Shown: positions 23,044 through 36,096 of the stretch, piece after piece
Layout of the letters: each line of letters opens with the position of its first letter
How positions within the stretch are numbered: position 1 is the stretch's first letter
Source of the DNA: Synchiropus splendidus
Taxonomy: Eukaryota > Chordata > Actinopteri > Syngnathiformes > Callionymidae
NCBI RefSeq assembly: GCF_027744825.2
Contig: NC_071336.1
Coordinates: forward strand, 18,136,501-18,200,500
Length of the DNA: 64,000 bases
Direction: 5' to 3'
The notes under the pieces: generated by a model
The model's input: the letters and a program-made list of their open reading frames with translations, nothing else
The model's database searches: none
What the model was told of the DNA's origin: nothing
Position numbers and translations under genes: made by a program

Positions 23044-26000
23044 TTATAGCTGGAAGCCTTCCATTGGGGCCTCACACTGCTGGAAGAGAAACTGTTGCTG
23101 CTGCAGATCCACAGCGGGAGCCAGAGACGCGTCTTCTTCATCTGTGCTGAAGTAGCGCTCCACCAGGTCGTAAGCTTTCTGGTACACATCCTGGTTCTCG
23201 TGACCCTGCAGGTACTCAAGCTTGTCCAGACCTGTGGTGACATCAACAATGTTTAAAATAGCGCACTTCAGAGCTGCAAAAAATGTAAATAAATCAGGAC
23301 AACATGATTTGATGTTTAATGATGATGATGATGACGTAAGATTTTAGTACCACAATACTTCAATGTACACTGCCTGGCCAAAGAAGGACACCACCGACAC
23401 AGTATTGGCATCATTAATGCTAAACTGTTAAATATACTTTGTTGTCAACTAACATTTCAACAAACAGCACCGCAAGACGATCATCGACCGGCTTATGTCA
23501 CATGACCTACATGAGCAGAGCCCAAATGTGAGTTATTTTACTGAGGTGGGGTGGGGAGAGCAGCTGACCAGCAAATCATGGGCAAGTCCCGATATTTACA
23601 GTATAGAACGACTGATGTATAACAAAATGAAAAAATGTGCGCTGACCATAAGCCTCTTCAATGGGAGCGCAGTACGGGTTGATGCCCCCTCCTCTCTTGG
23701 CTTCCTGTTCACCCAGTCTGAGGATGTTCTCCAGCCCATTAAGAGCCACCTGCACAATTTTGGAGTCCATCAGAGTGAGTAGGTCACACAGAGGCTTGAT
23801 GCAACCCAGTTCCACAAGGTGCCTGAAGAAGACAAATGAAAGCGGTCAGTCTCTGAAGCCATCTTTATGGTTTCTCCATCACAGGTTTGCGGTCCAACCT
23901 TATCTGCTGTGAGGAGCCTCCAGAGGTTGCATTGGTTATCGCCCATGCTGCCTCTTTTCGTGTGCGAAACTCAGCCACCTGTAGGATGTTGATGAGAGGA
24001 GGCAGCAGACCTGCATCCACCACCATCTGCCAAGAGTACGACATGATGAAAATCCCACTCAAACCTTTTTCTGAGACTGCTGGTGCTTCTGAACACGCAC
24101 CTGTATCTGTGCACGGTTTCCTGCAGTGATGTTGGAAATGGTCCAGCAGGCCTCTTTCTTGATCGATTCTTTCGGACTGCTCAGCAGGTGATGTAGAGAC
24201 TGAAGTGCAGAGCAGTTTAAGATCACCTGAAAGACAGGACGCGGTTAAAAGCCCTAGATTCTTGGTGACGGCATCAACAGACTAACTTTATTGGTGTGCA
24301 CCTACCTGTGTCTGTAAATCATCACCAGTGACAATGTTACCGACCGCCCGCAGCGCTGGAGACACCACCTTATAATCAGTGTGCCTGGAGAAGAATATGT
24401 GTTTAGGCTTCAGTAATGGACGACAGCAGTCACTTCTGCAGGACTCTAGCAACTCACATCAGTAATTCCACCAGTCTGCGACAAACTCCGGAGTCAATAA
24501 CAGCCTGGATTTTATCGTTGGGACCATCAGATAAATAAGAGAGAGCCCAACATGCGTCTGCCATAATGTCCGTGTCGTTGACGAAAAGAAGCCAAGACAG
24601 CACCTTCAAACATGGCGACACCTGCAGGACAGAAAGGATCGTTACACTTGAGCAGCTGACAGCGCGGCCGTTTAGTTTATGGTGTTGAAATACGAGGAGC
24701 AAAGTCAAGTGTCTCAACGATCAGTTTATTTTGAGGTATTACCTTTGTGAAGTCTGGGGGAGGGTTTTTTCCTCTACACAGGTTTGAGAGTGCCCACACG
24801 GCGTTCCTCATCATTGTAAGACGATTTTGTTTAGCAAGCAGCCTGCAAGAGATTTATGGCACTTAATCAGGGAAAATGTGAAGCTTATTGAGCAGAAGCA
24901 AAAAGTACCAGAAATGTTATGGATGGATTTCATTAGTTTCACACTTCTATGTTGCCTGTTGTTATTATTCAACTAAACAAATGTACAAACTTAATATGAC
25001 TGCTACAACTTGCAAGTTGTAAAAGTTGTGGTCAAAATTGAAAAAAATATATATATATATTTGTCATACTTACTGAATCAAGGAGGGCAGAATGTTGCAG
25101 TCGATGACAAAGTCTCTGCATTCCGTGCTGTCTCCTGCAATGTTTCCCAAAGCCCACACAGCCTGTAGGGACCAAATAGGAATCTTTAGGTCAGACATTC
25201 CAACACTCAGCTGATCAAAATGTAAAAGTAAAAAAGTAAGTGAGCGTCAAATACTATATTCAAAGAAGCAATCCCAAGGAATTAGCAGAAATCAACTGTT
25301 TTTTTAAATAAAAAACACAGCACAAGAACTATGCACTCCGAAAATGAAAAACAACAGATGGATAAGGTTGCTGGTGTAAGTTGATCATGACTGGTGGAAA
25401 AGTTGACAAGTAGGAATCTTCTCAAACTCAAACACGCTGTTGTCTGCTCTGTTTGTCTCTGTTAGCTTTGAACTGTGCTTGCTGAACTCGCCTGTTCCTG
25501 TACGTCCTCGAAGTCCGAGCTGAGCATCTCGATGAAAATGGGCACAGCGCCTGCTTGGATGACCACACGCGTCTGGTGGGATGTACCAGATGCAATGTTG
25601 GTCAACACCCACGCCGCCTCAAACTAGAAACAGAATGAAATATAAATAAGTTGTGTTGGCATCATCAAACACAAACAACAACATGAATTAATAACAACAA
25701 TAATACTAAGGTAGAACAGGCTGATTTCTTCCATGTTCCGCTGAACACACCAGCACCTAACCACATTTACTTACCTGCAGTGTGCAATTTTCTCGCCTCT
25801 TTAAGAACTCGACAAACCGCTCCACCACACCAGAAGTAGCAATGACTTCATCAATGGGTGGATTGGGCTCTGTTGGACACAAGTATGAACATAATGAGGA
25901 CAAATAATCCCAAACCCCTCTAAAAAATGAGATTACACTTGAAACAATGCTTTAAAAAAAAATCACCTTTTGAAAGTAGTTTCCTGAATCGCTGAGTCCC

Positions 26001-26609
26001 AATAAGTTGCTGCTCAGGAGAACTAGAGAAGATCATTTGAATCATGTCTTCAGAGATGACTCCACCCTGGAGAGACAAAAATACATCATCAGCATCAAGA
26101 TTTCCACTGCAACTGTTTACAAAACCGATGAAGAAACACAAAATTCAAGTTCAGTAACAAGTTAGAGGCCATGACTAAAAACTAGAATATTTGTTCATTA
26201 AAAGGAGTTAGGAGCAAAGTGTCCTATACCAAGAGTGGGTCCATGTTGTTTGCCTGGGACTCCAGGTAGCCGCTGTCTGCCATCCCGTCATCATCCAAGT
26301 TGCCATCCTCCTGTGCTGTGTCAACATTTCTTCTCTTAAACAGCTGTTAAACAGCAATGAGGAAGGAAAATGAATACACTCAGCAAATAATGAGCAGGTA
26401 GCTATTCCATCAGAATGTCTATGTCGACATTTTGGACACAATTTATATCACATTTTAACATCACCGCCCGACCCAGCGCTCACCTGCTCATCTTTCTTTT
26501 GTTTGCGAAGCTGCAGGCCTTCTTCTTCCCTCCTTCTTCTCATTTCATCTGTGTTGAGAGACTTGTTCTTGTAGCTCTTAAGTCGTGCATTGTCCTTAGT
26601 TTGACTCAT
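23044..26609 (-). CDS. kpna1: Importin subunit alpha (karyopherin alpha-1 type)
   Basis: Thirteen coding exons on the minus strand: 26609-26484, 26343-26230, 26066-25967, 25869-25775, 25623-25492, 25162-25074, 24842-24743, 24621-24458, 24384-24306, 24226-24101, 24026-23899, 23822-23647 and 23231-23044. They total 1617 bases and 538 residues, the length I recall for human KPNA1. The N-terminal importin-beta-binding domain has [11 protein letters not shown] and [19 protein letters not shown]. Armadillo repeats carry the W-x-x-x-N ladder that binds nuclear-localisation signals (for example [47 protein letters not shown]). The C-terminus ends [10 protein letters not shown]. It carries NLS cargo into the nucleus with importin beta. 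The intron after 25492 has a GC donor. [18 protein letters not shown] favours KPNA1 over KPNA5/6, as does synteny. Confidence 0.97.
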
Positions 26610-27770
26610 TGTGCAGCCTGTGAGGATGAGTAAACACCATTTTACTTAAATATAAACGAGCCCGGAACTCATTTTGTTAGATGGTCAAACAAACATATTT
26701 GAGATCATTTACTTTAGAATTGCTGATCCTCACTAAAACTGGCTGATTATATTTCCGACCTATGTGGATACATGCAATAGACCCGGTATATGGCAGCAGG
26801 AGCAGCTCCCTTTACAACAACATGCATTTTCTCAACAGGGAACCTTGAGCGAAACGCATCATATGAGCTGAGGTTACACTATGAACCACATGTCTCTCTG
26901 ACAAATTTAGACAGTGTGATGGAAGACCAAGGACTGTTGAGGGTCTCTCTGGATACATTTCCAGAATGCATCATTGGCTTCATATTTCAGAAATTGCAGA
27001 TATTATTACATTCATTTTCGTATCATATCACATCACTATAAATGGCTACAAGGGAAAAACAACGACACACTACTCCAAATATGTAAAAATATAAATATGT
27101 AAAATTGATCCCAGAAAAAAATAAATAAAAACAACAATAAAACAATAAATTCTATACATATTTGAACGCACCATCTCCAGGACATATTTTTCATTAAAAG
27201 TATGCTGTGGCACCAGATGCGTCATTAGCTACGATTGCTGTCAGTGATTTGCAGTACATGAATAAATGCACACAAATTAATATTTGCCCATTTCACTAGA
27301 AAATGTGAAAAACGACTAAACACTCACTACACGCACTGGACACAATAGCTAACACAACACATAGAAGCAATATATGCAAACGGAACCAGGACACTAAAGG
27401 ACACAACGTTGTTGGTTGACTCAGAGAGAATAGCTACTATATTATACCGCTATACTAACTACATCTATTATTGAAAGTGACAAGAATGAGTGATGATCAT
27501 GTTATCGGCTGAACTAAGAGAAAGGTTGGTGTTATGAAACAAACAGTGCTAGCTCGGCTGTTAGCATTGCGGCTGTCATCGTTCAAAACACCATGAGGAT
27601 CCGCGATAATTGTACTGTTTATGATACGTATGACTATATATTTATTGGACATAGTGGCTGACCCCAAAAAAGTATCATATATGCGAATGAATTATCGAAA
27701 TCTGACCTGAAAATTCGGGCTCTGTAATCCCTTAACGTTTAGGCCACAGTCACTTCAGCCGTCGCCGGTA
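26610..27770 (-). other. kpna1 5' untranslated region and first intron
   Basis: An acceptor (tcctcacag) precedes 26617 on the minus strand, 8 bases upstream of the ATG. A good donor (cag|gtcaga) ends a likely non-coding first exon at about 27770-27707. The interval between has no coding signal. The exact transcription start is not visible. Confidence 0.5.
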
Positions 27771-27776
27771 TTTCAA

Positions 27777-27788
27777 TGCGCATGCGCA
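27777..27788. promoter_or_regulatory. NRF1-type palindrome upstream of kpna1
   Basis: The perfect palindrome tgcgcatgcgca matches the NRF1 consensus and lies just upstream of the inferred first non-coding exon of kpna1. Its position fits a TATA-less housekeeping promoter. Confidence 0.5.
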
Positions 27789-27878
27789 GCTGTCCGCATC
27801 AGATGTTTAGCTTCACCCCCCCCGCCCACAGACCACACCGGAAAGTGTTCTGGCTGGAAATCAACGCATAAATATACA

Positions 27879-27989
<111 letters not shown>

Positions 27990-28590
27990 CATATATAATA
28001 TATATATATTATATGTAATTGCTGTGTAATTATTTTACTATTAATTTATTTTATAGTTTTACTATTGATTTATGATCTAATCAATGTATTATTTATTATT
28101 AAATATTTTAACAGTTTAACACATTGAATTAATCATCAAAATGATCACAGCCTTTAATTTAAAACAAAGTATGTTATTTAATGAAATCAAGTGTTGGCCG
28201 CAGGACAGTCTTTTATAACACATAACACATGTCCTCACAAACACTTCTGTCGTTGAATAACATGCATTGCTGAGGTCACGCATATATGTGTATGGCTGAT
28301 AAATGGCTTGTTCTCAAACAGCGACCACGTCAAAGTCCAGTTTTCATAAATGTTTACACTAACACTATAGATGCATAAGCGATGCTGCACGTGCTGCAGG
28401 CCATGAAACTTACACAAGCTTCATGTGTACGCACACAACTTGAAGCCACTCCTCGAAACACCGTTCCGACACAGACTGACTACATGAACACTGAAGGGCC
28501 CGGACGTGTGGATCCTTTTCGACCAGTCAAATTACTCTTTCTGGTTCAAACTGCATTTGTGCTCTACACTACTCGAGATTCATTTTAACA

Positions 28591-30199
28591 ATGGCAAAGC
28601 ACAGAATCGGTCTTTTGGTGGCTATTGTAGTGGCTTTGGCCTTCTTTGTTGCCGCAATGGTGTTTTCAGCTTTGGCGGCACAGGGAGTGTGTAAGTATTT
28701 ATTTCGATTATGCAATATATACTGGACTTCTTAAATTGCAATTTGATTATTATGTTCAACAAGTTAAACACTGTGAATTTTCCATACAATCAAAATAGTA
28801 CTTAATTACTAATCCTGTCAATATTTCTTTTAAATCCCAGCTCCATTCCTGCAAAGCACTGGAAACGTTTCGGATGAGTATAACACCCAGATCACACCTT
28901 CAGGATGGACCTTCGCTATCTGGGCCGTCATTTACGCCTTCATGGCGGCAATTTTGCTCTTTGCTCTCAGCGGACTTTGTAGAAAGTGAGTTTCTCACAA
29001 ATATCTTTGAGCACCTGTGGCAGCCGCAGCATCAACTGTCTGTATCATTGTAGTGACTGACATTTTCCATTCAATGTCCTCCACAGAAACGTATACGGTT
29101 ATGTCTACTGCAGCCCGGCTGCTTTGCCTCTGGGGTTCTTCGTGATCTGGTGCCTCAATCTGACTTTGAATGTCAGCTGGCTGTTTCTTTGGGACAGAGG
29201 GTAACTTACATTTTCCCCATGTACATATGCCAGTAATCATATGTAGCAAACATTACCGGTCATATTGTGTCTGCCTCAGGCTGATGATCGTTGCTCTGGT
29301 CTTCCTGATCCTTATTGCCCTGACCAACTACACAATGATCTTCTTCTCCTGCCATGGCCTCTGCAGTTATGGAGCCTGGCTCAACAAATACCACAAAGTG
29401 GATCTGTGGCTCCACCGGATTTTGGTAAACCACAAAAGCACATTCTAAAAACTCTCACTTTTTGATGTCTGTCAACATTTTCCCCTTTAATGTGAATAAC
29501 AGGTCCAGAATGGTATTGCCATATATGCCACATGGACAACAATTGCAAGCCTTGTCAACCTGACAATCGTTCTGGTCAATGATGCAAAACTGTCTCAGAC
29601 AGACGCGGCCACCATTTCACTCTCTATTCTGGCAATTGTGCTGTTGGTGTGGTGAGTACAGAAGATGTAGACCCAGAAAATCTACTCCAATATGTCCAAT
29701 AAGACGTCCCTCTATGTTTTCAGGTTTCTCCTGGAAAACTTGGTTCTGGACAAACACGTGAGGTACATCCTCATCATCTACCCTGCTGTGATCTGGGCCT
29801 TGACAGGAGTCTTCACCAATAACTTTGATGCTGTTGATACAACCTACAATCAAGCATTCATTGGTAAAAATGTTTTTTTACTTTTATGGTGTCAAAGATT
29901 TGGTTCAGTTTATTCTCTGAATAACGATTAAGTGTTTATAAAATACATTCCATTTTTCCATTCCAAATTGCAGATCATGGATAAGAGATAATGTTTGCTT
30001 GACGTGTGTCACATGTTCTAAGTACTGTTTTCTGTTCCTTCCAACAGCGGCCCTGTTGGCAGCTGCATGTGCCTTGTGTGTCACCCGGTTTGGATTGGTC
30101 ATTTGGAGACACATTAAATCTCCGCTTTATGAAGACTTCAGTGGAGAAGTGATGTCCCCGACAGACATCGCTGCAAGACAGAAAAAGATCTTTAAATAA
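28591..30199 (+). CDS. Eight-pass membrane protein, TspO/MBR-like, paralogue 1
   Basis: Seven coding exons at 28591-28690, 28841-28985, 29087-29200, 29280-29424, 29503-29651, 29724-29863 and 30048-30199 give 314 residues, all with GT-AG introns. About eight hydrophobic segments are visible, starting with an uncleaved-looking N-terminal helix (residues 6-31). Signature stretches are ITPSGWTFAIWAVIYAFM, GFFVIWCLNLTLNVSWLFLW, TNYTMIFFSCHG, WLNKYHKVDLWLHRILVQNG and WFLLENLVLDKHVRYILIIYP. The tail is basic (IAARQKKIF). The T-P-x-G-W-x-F-x-I-W-x-x-I-Y motif resembles TspO/MBR-type tryptophan-rich sensory proteins, whose members bind porphyrins or steroids; the resemblance is from memory and the function is unknown. 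The start follows a short upstream region without a TATA box. Confidence 0.85.
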
Positions 30200-31858
30200 A
30201 AACTGTTGGCTTTTTTCAGAATCATCGTGTTTGGATATAATTCCTCTTTTACCTCAAGACTGTTTGTGTAAATGTTGGAAATTACGTTCTCAATTGACAT
30301 GTCCAACATGTTATTGTGTCACTGAGCCTAAACATTTCTTGATACCCTGGAAAAATATATATGAACAATGTCAAAGTGTATTATTGTAAAATATGCATTC
30401 AATTTTACAATATGGTGCCAAAATAATCATGCTGTGCTTTGTTCTGTTTTTGCAGTTAACTGGCTTGTATGAATATCTTCTGTATCTACCTCACCATGTG
30501 AATTGTTATAATTATATTCATACTGGTAAACACAATTTTACTTAAATTATTGTTGAAGAATCTGTGACATTTACTCCTCGTTATGCTTTAGGTTGGGAAA
30601 AAAATGAATTCCTTGATATTTATAATTTACTTCTTTAAAAAACTGTCTGACAATTCTATGAATGTAATATGCTGTTGACAAAAGTTGTAAATAAATCAGT
30701 TTTTACCTTGTATCACTGTTTTCTTCCGTTTTAAAGAATTGTATTATATTATATTATGGTTCATAAATTTAAATGAGTTTCTATAAATTAGACAGTAAAA
30801 AAAAAACATTCAGCCCCTTGCTTGGTTAAGCTTATTCTGACAGAACTGCTTGAGTTATTCAACAGCAGTCAGCTTCAGATTACATTGTTTAGGGCAAAAA
30901 GTAACCGAAGTCAAATAAGGTTTATCCACAAAGATTTTTTTCCAGTGACTATTTTCATGTAGGAGACTGCTGGTTGCTTGAAATCTGATCAAGGACCTCC
31001 AGGGTGAACTTTGGACCCACCTGCACAAGGCAAAATGGAACAACGGTCCGACGGTTTTGTTTCATTCAACTATTGGCTTGTCGCTATCTAAATTCCAGAA
31101 ACAAAGGTATTCAGCAAGGTAAGCATCCTAAATGAGCATAATGCTTGGGAGTGACTTGATGGCTCCACCTTCGATCTGCCTTTTTATGGCGCTCAGTCAT
31201 AGATAAGAAGGTGCACGTGACAGTGTTGGTGGTCGTAAAAGGTCCTTTTACACAACACACACAGCCATAAAAGAATTGTGAAATATTCCCAGGTGCATTT
31301 GCTGTTTCACTTCTCATCTGATCTGTGTGGGCAAACACAGGTACGAACTGTAATCACTTGCCAAGGTTTTACTAGTAGAAAGAGCTTACGGAGAGTGAAG
31401 GTGTGTGCAGCTCGGATTTCTTGAGTTTACGGTATTTTCCATTGAACTCTGGATATAAGGTAGTTATATACTTGTGTATTGTGTCATTCCTAATATCCCG
31501 TTCAGTGTTCGATTATTATTTGTTTCTAACATTAGTATGCATTTTTAACTGCTTACAAATGCGCAGTGTTTGCTTGTAGTACACATTATATGCTGTGTTT
31601 TATTAAACCATTTTCACCTTAATCTCATGAATTTCACTCTTTAATTACATAAGGTTTAATCTTTATTGGCACATATGACTATTTGTATCAGTACTAGTTT
31701 GTGCTGGGTTTTTTTGTATGTTGTTTTCAACTACTCATGTTTTTAGTTCACATTAAGGAAAAGATTGCTTAACTTTGAAAGCTAATATCATAGCTGTTTA
31801 TATCACAAAACTTATTATATACACATTTTAAGAATGACTGCTTTCACAGTTTTCAAAA
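30200..31858. other. Intergenic between the two TspO-like genes
   Basis: Probably holds the 3' untranslated region of paralogue 1 (poly(A) signal at 30690-30695) and the promoter of paralogue 2. No further coding exon recognised. Confidence 0.5.
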
Positions 31859-34670
31859 ATGGCGAGTCATGATCCTGGCCGACTGGCAGCAGTCGTGGTG
31901 TCTGTCATCTTCTTTGCAGTAAGTTTGGTGTTCAACGCCCTGGCTGTGGTGGGAACGGGTACGTCAAACTAATCATTCCAATAAAGAAAAGGCGATGGAT
32001 GAAACTACAACACCATTATTAAGATGAATTGCTATAGGTCCGTACACAACAACCACTGCCAACGTGTCGGCGGTGTTCGACACCGAGATCACTCCTTCAG
32101 GATGGACCTTTAACATCTGGAGCGTCATCTACGTCTGGCTTCTGCTGACGTTTATCTACATCGTAGCAGGCCTTTGCAGAAAGTAAGTTATTTTCTCCAC
32201 TTGTTGAATAGCAGAACAGTACACAAGCCACTCCCAAAACATGGATGCCCTGCACTGTTGTTTTCTTGCTTTCATAAATAGATAATATGATTTCACATCA
32301 GTACCGATCATATAACTTTATGTCAATGTTTTTGGACTAAAGGAAAAGGAAGAATTTCCTATCCAAATAAGATTATAGCAAGAGGCAGGGAGCAGATTGC
32401 TGGTCCACTGGTTGCACAGAGAGAGATCAGCATCCCTCATATATCATTGTTATGACAGCATGATAGCATATTTCCTTCATATACAGTGAAACAGTCATAA
32501 GTTCTTCTGCAGTTGGTCAAATGGTTTCCTGCAAGCTGATATCCTTCCACATTCGATCCATGAGAGATTTATTCAAGTGCCCACCTATGTATGAGCAGTT
32601 AAAAAAAGAGACGCATTAATTCTGGTCTTTCATCATTTTTGTTTCATTTTATTTCGTGTAGTAATTTGTACAATGGTAACCAACGTATTAAAAAGGTGTA
32701 AATAGTTAGCAGTCAATTTTCTTGATTTCTTTTTCCATTCAATCAGGACCGGCTATGGCTACGTCTACTGCAGCCCTCCTGTCCTGCCATATGGCTTCTT
32801 CATCAGTTGGTGCATCAATATCTGTTTTAACATCGGCTGGCTGCTGGTCTGGGACCGAGGGTGATGAGCCGCTCATCTTTTTCTAAAAAGAGATACGTTT
32901 CAACACAGTAAAGGCATCACAATAGTTTGTGTTGTTCTGTTCAACACAACAGAATAATGATCGCTGCGCTGGTGTTTCTCATCCTGGTCATCCTCACAAA
33001 CTACTCAATGGTCTTCTTCATCTGCCATGGACTTAAAACCTATGGAGCATGGCTCAACAAATACCACAAGGTGGACCTGTGGCTTCTGCGTATCATTGTG
33101 AGTATGATGGTTTATGATAAGGATGGTATTGATGCAAAGTTTTAGAAATGTATAGGTTGAGGTGATGATTGCCATGTTTCAACATTTGGAACAGACGCTT
33201 AAACAACAAATTCTTGACTTGAAAATAATATATGCGCTGAAATATGTGAAATACTTAAAAGAAAGAAAGATTTTTTAAAAGAAAAAATGAACAAAACAAA
33301 CCGGCCCAAAAAGTAGAGCAAATGCATTTTCAAGATAATTAAAACACGGAAGAAAAAAAGTTAAATGAAAAAAGTACCCAAAACGTATACTTTAACTCCC
33401 CCACACCCCCCAAAAAAATGAATTTGAACCAGCCTGTTCTATGCCCATTTATTAATATTATTTAGTTTTGCAAATAAGCCATATCCTTCTTTTCTTTGTC
33501 ATGCATTATTTATTTAAATCACCGTTATTCCTGGAGAGAGTGAGAGAATTATTATTTTATTTGTGAAAATGTGAACAGTTGTGCACACATTATTCAATGA
33601 CAAAAAATTGTTTATTGTATTTTTTAAAAATACAATATTTAAATAAAATACATAAAATTATATACATATAAAATAAATATACATATAAAATACAGTATTT
33701 TTTTAAATACTGTATTTTATACATATAAAATACAGTATTTTTTTAAAAAAATATTAAACCAATAAATAAGACAATGGGAAATGGCAAAATGTATAAAAAC
33801 AACACACAATTACTGACAGGCACGAAGAAGCGTACCAACTCTGGCTAGCTATTGGTTGGGTAACTGGCAGGGTTGATCATGCCATTGTGCTGTCAATAAA
33901 TACTGTCACCTTACTAAACATGAATAAATGCCACAGGTTCAGAATGGAATTATGATTTACACAACCTGGACAACCCTTGCAACCCTCATCAACCTGGCTA
34001 TTGTTCTCCAATACGAAGCTGAATTGTCTTCACTTACGGCTGCAACCGTGTCATACTCAATCCTGGCCTGTTTGTTACTTGTGTGGTAAGTAATGTCAAC
34101 TTAAAATGTACATGCTCATTCATGAGCACTAGCCTATTATAACTGCATTGTCTCTTCGACCCATTGCCTTTCATCTACAGTATAAGGTGATTTGTCTGCA
34201 TGCCGTTATTTCCACTGTTGTGTTCATTGACCATTGACTTTGAGTATCTTGGAAGGGTATTCTACTTAAAATGTGTTAATTGTTTCATGCTATTCTTGTA
34301 ACTTGACCAGGTTTCTTTTGGAGAACACGGTACTTGAAAAACACATGAGATACGTCCTCATCACATACCCTGTTGTGATCTTTGCACTGGCTGGCAATAT
34401 GGACAAAAACTATGATCACATATCGCCAGAGCAGAATGGCATTTTCATTGGTAAGAGTTGTACAGAATATTTTAAAAAGACAAAATATTTATATATTTTT
34501 CCATTTCTATCCCACCAGTCGCCCTCGTTTGTTCATCTGTAACCCTGTGTGTCCTTCGGATTGTTTTGGTGATTTGGAGACACTTGAAGCGGCCCCTGTA
34601 CGCGCATGCGAAGGCGGAGGACTTGGAGCCAATTGACATCAATGAGAGGCAGAAAAAGATATTTCGCTAA
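31859..34670 (+). CDS. Eight-pass membrane protein, TspO/MBR-like, paralogue 2
   Basis: Seven coding exons at 31859-31958, 32038-32182, 32747-32860, 32953-33097, 33937-34085, 34311-34450 and 34519-34670. Each exon has exactly the length of its counterpart in paralogue 1 (100, 145, 114, 145, 149, 140, 152), again giving 314 residues. Shared landmarks are EITPSGWTFNIWSVIYVW, YGYVYCSPPVLPYGFF, TYGAWLNKYHKVDLWLLRII, WFLLENTVLEKHMRYVLITYP and the basic end INERQKKIFR. It differs most in the N-terminal helix, the loop after it (residues 34-50), and the segment before the last helix (NMDKNYDHISPEQNG). Introns 2 and 4 are expanded; intron 4 is AT-rich. A tandem duplicate with no sign of decay. Function not recognised. 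Confidence 0.85.
33590..33770. repeat. AT-rich inverted and direct repeats in intron 4
   Basis: Repeated acatataaaatacagtattt blocks lie on both sides of a self-complementary aaatactgtattt core, inside intron 4 of TspO-like paralogue 2. Confidence 0.7.
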
Positions 34671-35118
34671 ACATTTTGTCATTCACCTGGATATGCGTTG
34701 AGTTGATTTTATGTCATCTTTTTGCGTTGTGTTATTTTCACATGGACAGATTTATTTTGTCGGACAATTATCATCTGTATCACTGTACCAGTATATCTGA
34801 CCTTTATAGCGACCTTTTAAATTATTAACTTTGCTCACCTGTTAATGGGCTCCAATCAAGCCAGTTACTTGTGAAACACAGTATTAAAGTATAGTAAATG
34901 CTTGGATGTAATTCTGACAGTTTAAGAAATCGTAACTTCTTTGTATATATGCATTATAGTATTATTTATTATGATTGCAGGAATCCACCTGTTATGGTTG
35001 AATAAAAGGAAAAACTGACACACAAATATTGATGCTTGACATGAGGCGGAATAACATTCTGTATACTTGATATAATATACACATCTAAAACCTATATAGA
35101 GCTATTGGTCCATGTATT

Positions 35119-35415
35119 CGTATTATGGTAAGAGAGACACTGCTGGTCCTATTTAGAGCCAGAAATGGGCTGCTATCAGATGATCTCCAAAGACTGCTTC
35201 AACTAACTCGTGATGAGGAGGACCAGAGAAGAAGAGGGGACCTCTATCAACTACATGATAGAACCACACTGATGCAAATGAACACTGCAATAGTGGGAGT
35301 GAAAATGTGGAACCCAAACAGCATGAAGGTTTTAAATACGAAGTATCTGACACAGAAACTGCAACACTACCCTCTGGTAGAGAACAGACTTCAAAGATCA
35401 ATAGTAGCTGCCTGA
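35119..35415 (+). mobile_element. LINE ORF2 C-terminal fragment
   Basis: The open frame encodes LLVLFRARNGLLSDDLQRLL and GVKMWNPNSMKVLNTKYLTQ. This looks like the extreme C-terminus of an L2/Rex1-type LINE polyprotein, where R/K-A-R-N-x-L-L-P and G-V-x-x-W-N are common. No catalytic domain lies upstream, so it is a 5'-truncated relic. Confidence 0.45.
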
Positions 35416-36096
35416 CAGTAACACACAATGCAAAATAGTGGATATAACGCACACACACGAGCATCGCACACAGTTACCTATAACCACCGTTATATTCCTC
35501 AAACGACTTCGGGGAGCAAAGCTGCGTATGACGCGTGCAGATGCGTTTTACGCAATTCTATACACTACCGAGCGAGGGAGCTCTAGGCATTTAGTCAGCG
35601 CACTTCTTCGAATAACTAATCTTTTTTTGCCCGATAAATAGTCTTCCAGGCAAGTAGACTTTACGAGGAACTGAAACTTTATCCATCCGCATACAATTTT
35701 CGAATTTACAGTTTAACATTTTGTGAAAGCTAAATAGGAATCGGGACTATTGAAGAGAACGATATGCAAATGCACAGAGCGTGCGCTGTTCCTTACAAGC
35801 AAAACTCTGGGTGGTAAGAGGCCCGTTCAAACTGTGCGCGGGTTTTTTTGTACAGCAGTGTTGTTTTGTAGCGTAAATTCAACAACGCTGACCTCTGCGC
35901 GTATCATGTAATTCAAAGCTCCGTTCCATTCACTCTTTTCTACGGGAAATAAAGCTAGTACTGCTTTGTAGTAAGTGTAAGCTTCCTTTCATTTCGAGAG
36001 ATGTAGCGGGCTAAGCTACTATTAGCTGGCTGCGTTTACGTAGTAAAGGAACAGGCGTCACAGACAAACACCAGCTTTGTTTTTAAGGATCATAAA
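35416..36096. other. Probable promoter and 5' region of cenpc
   Basis: No open frame of note. CG dinucleotides become frequent between about 35500 and 36060, as expected for the promoter of the gene that starts at 36097. No TATA box in a convincing position. Confidence 0.4.

Noticed and set aside
34600..34615. NRF1-like gcgcatgcg sequence
   Set aside because: It lies inside the last coding exon of TspO-like paralogue 2 and is best explained by codons, unlike the palindrome at 27777-27788.
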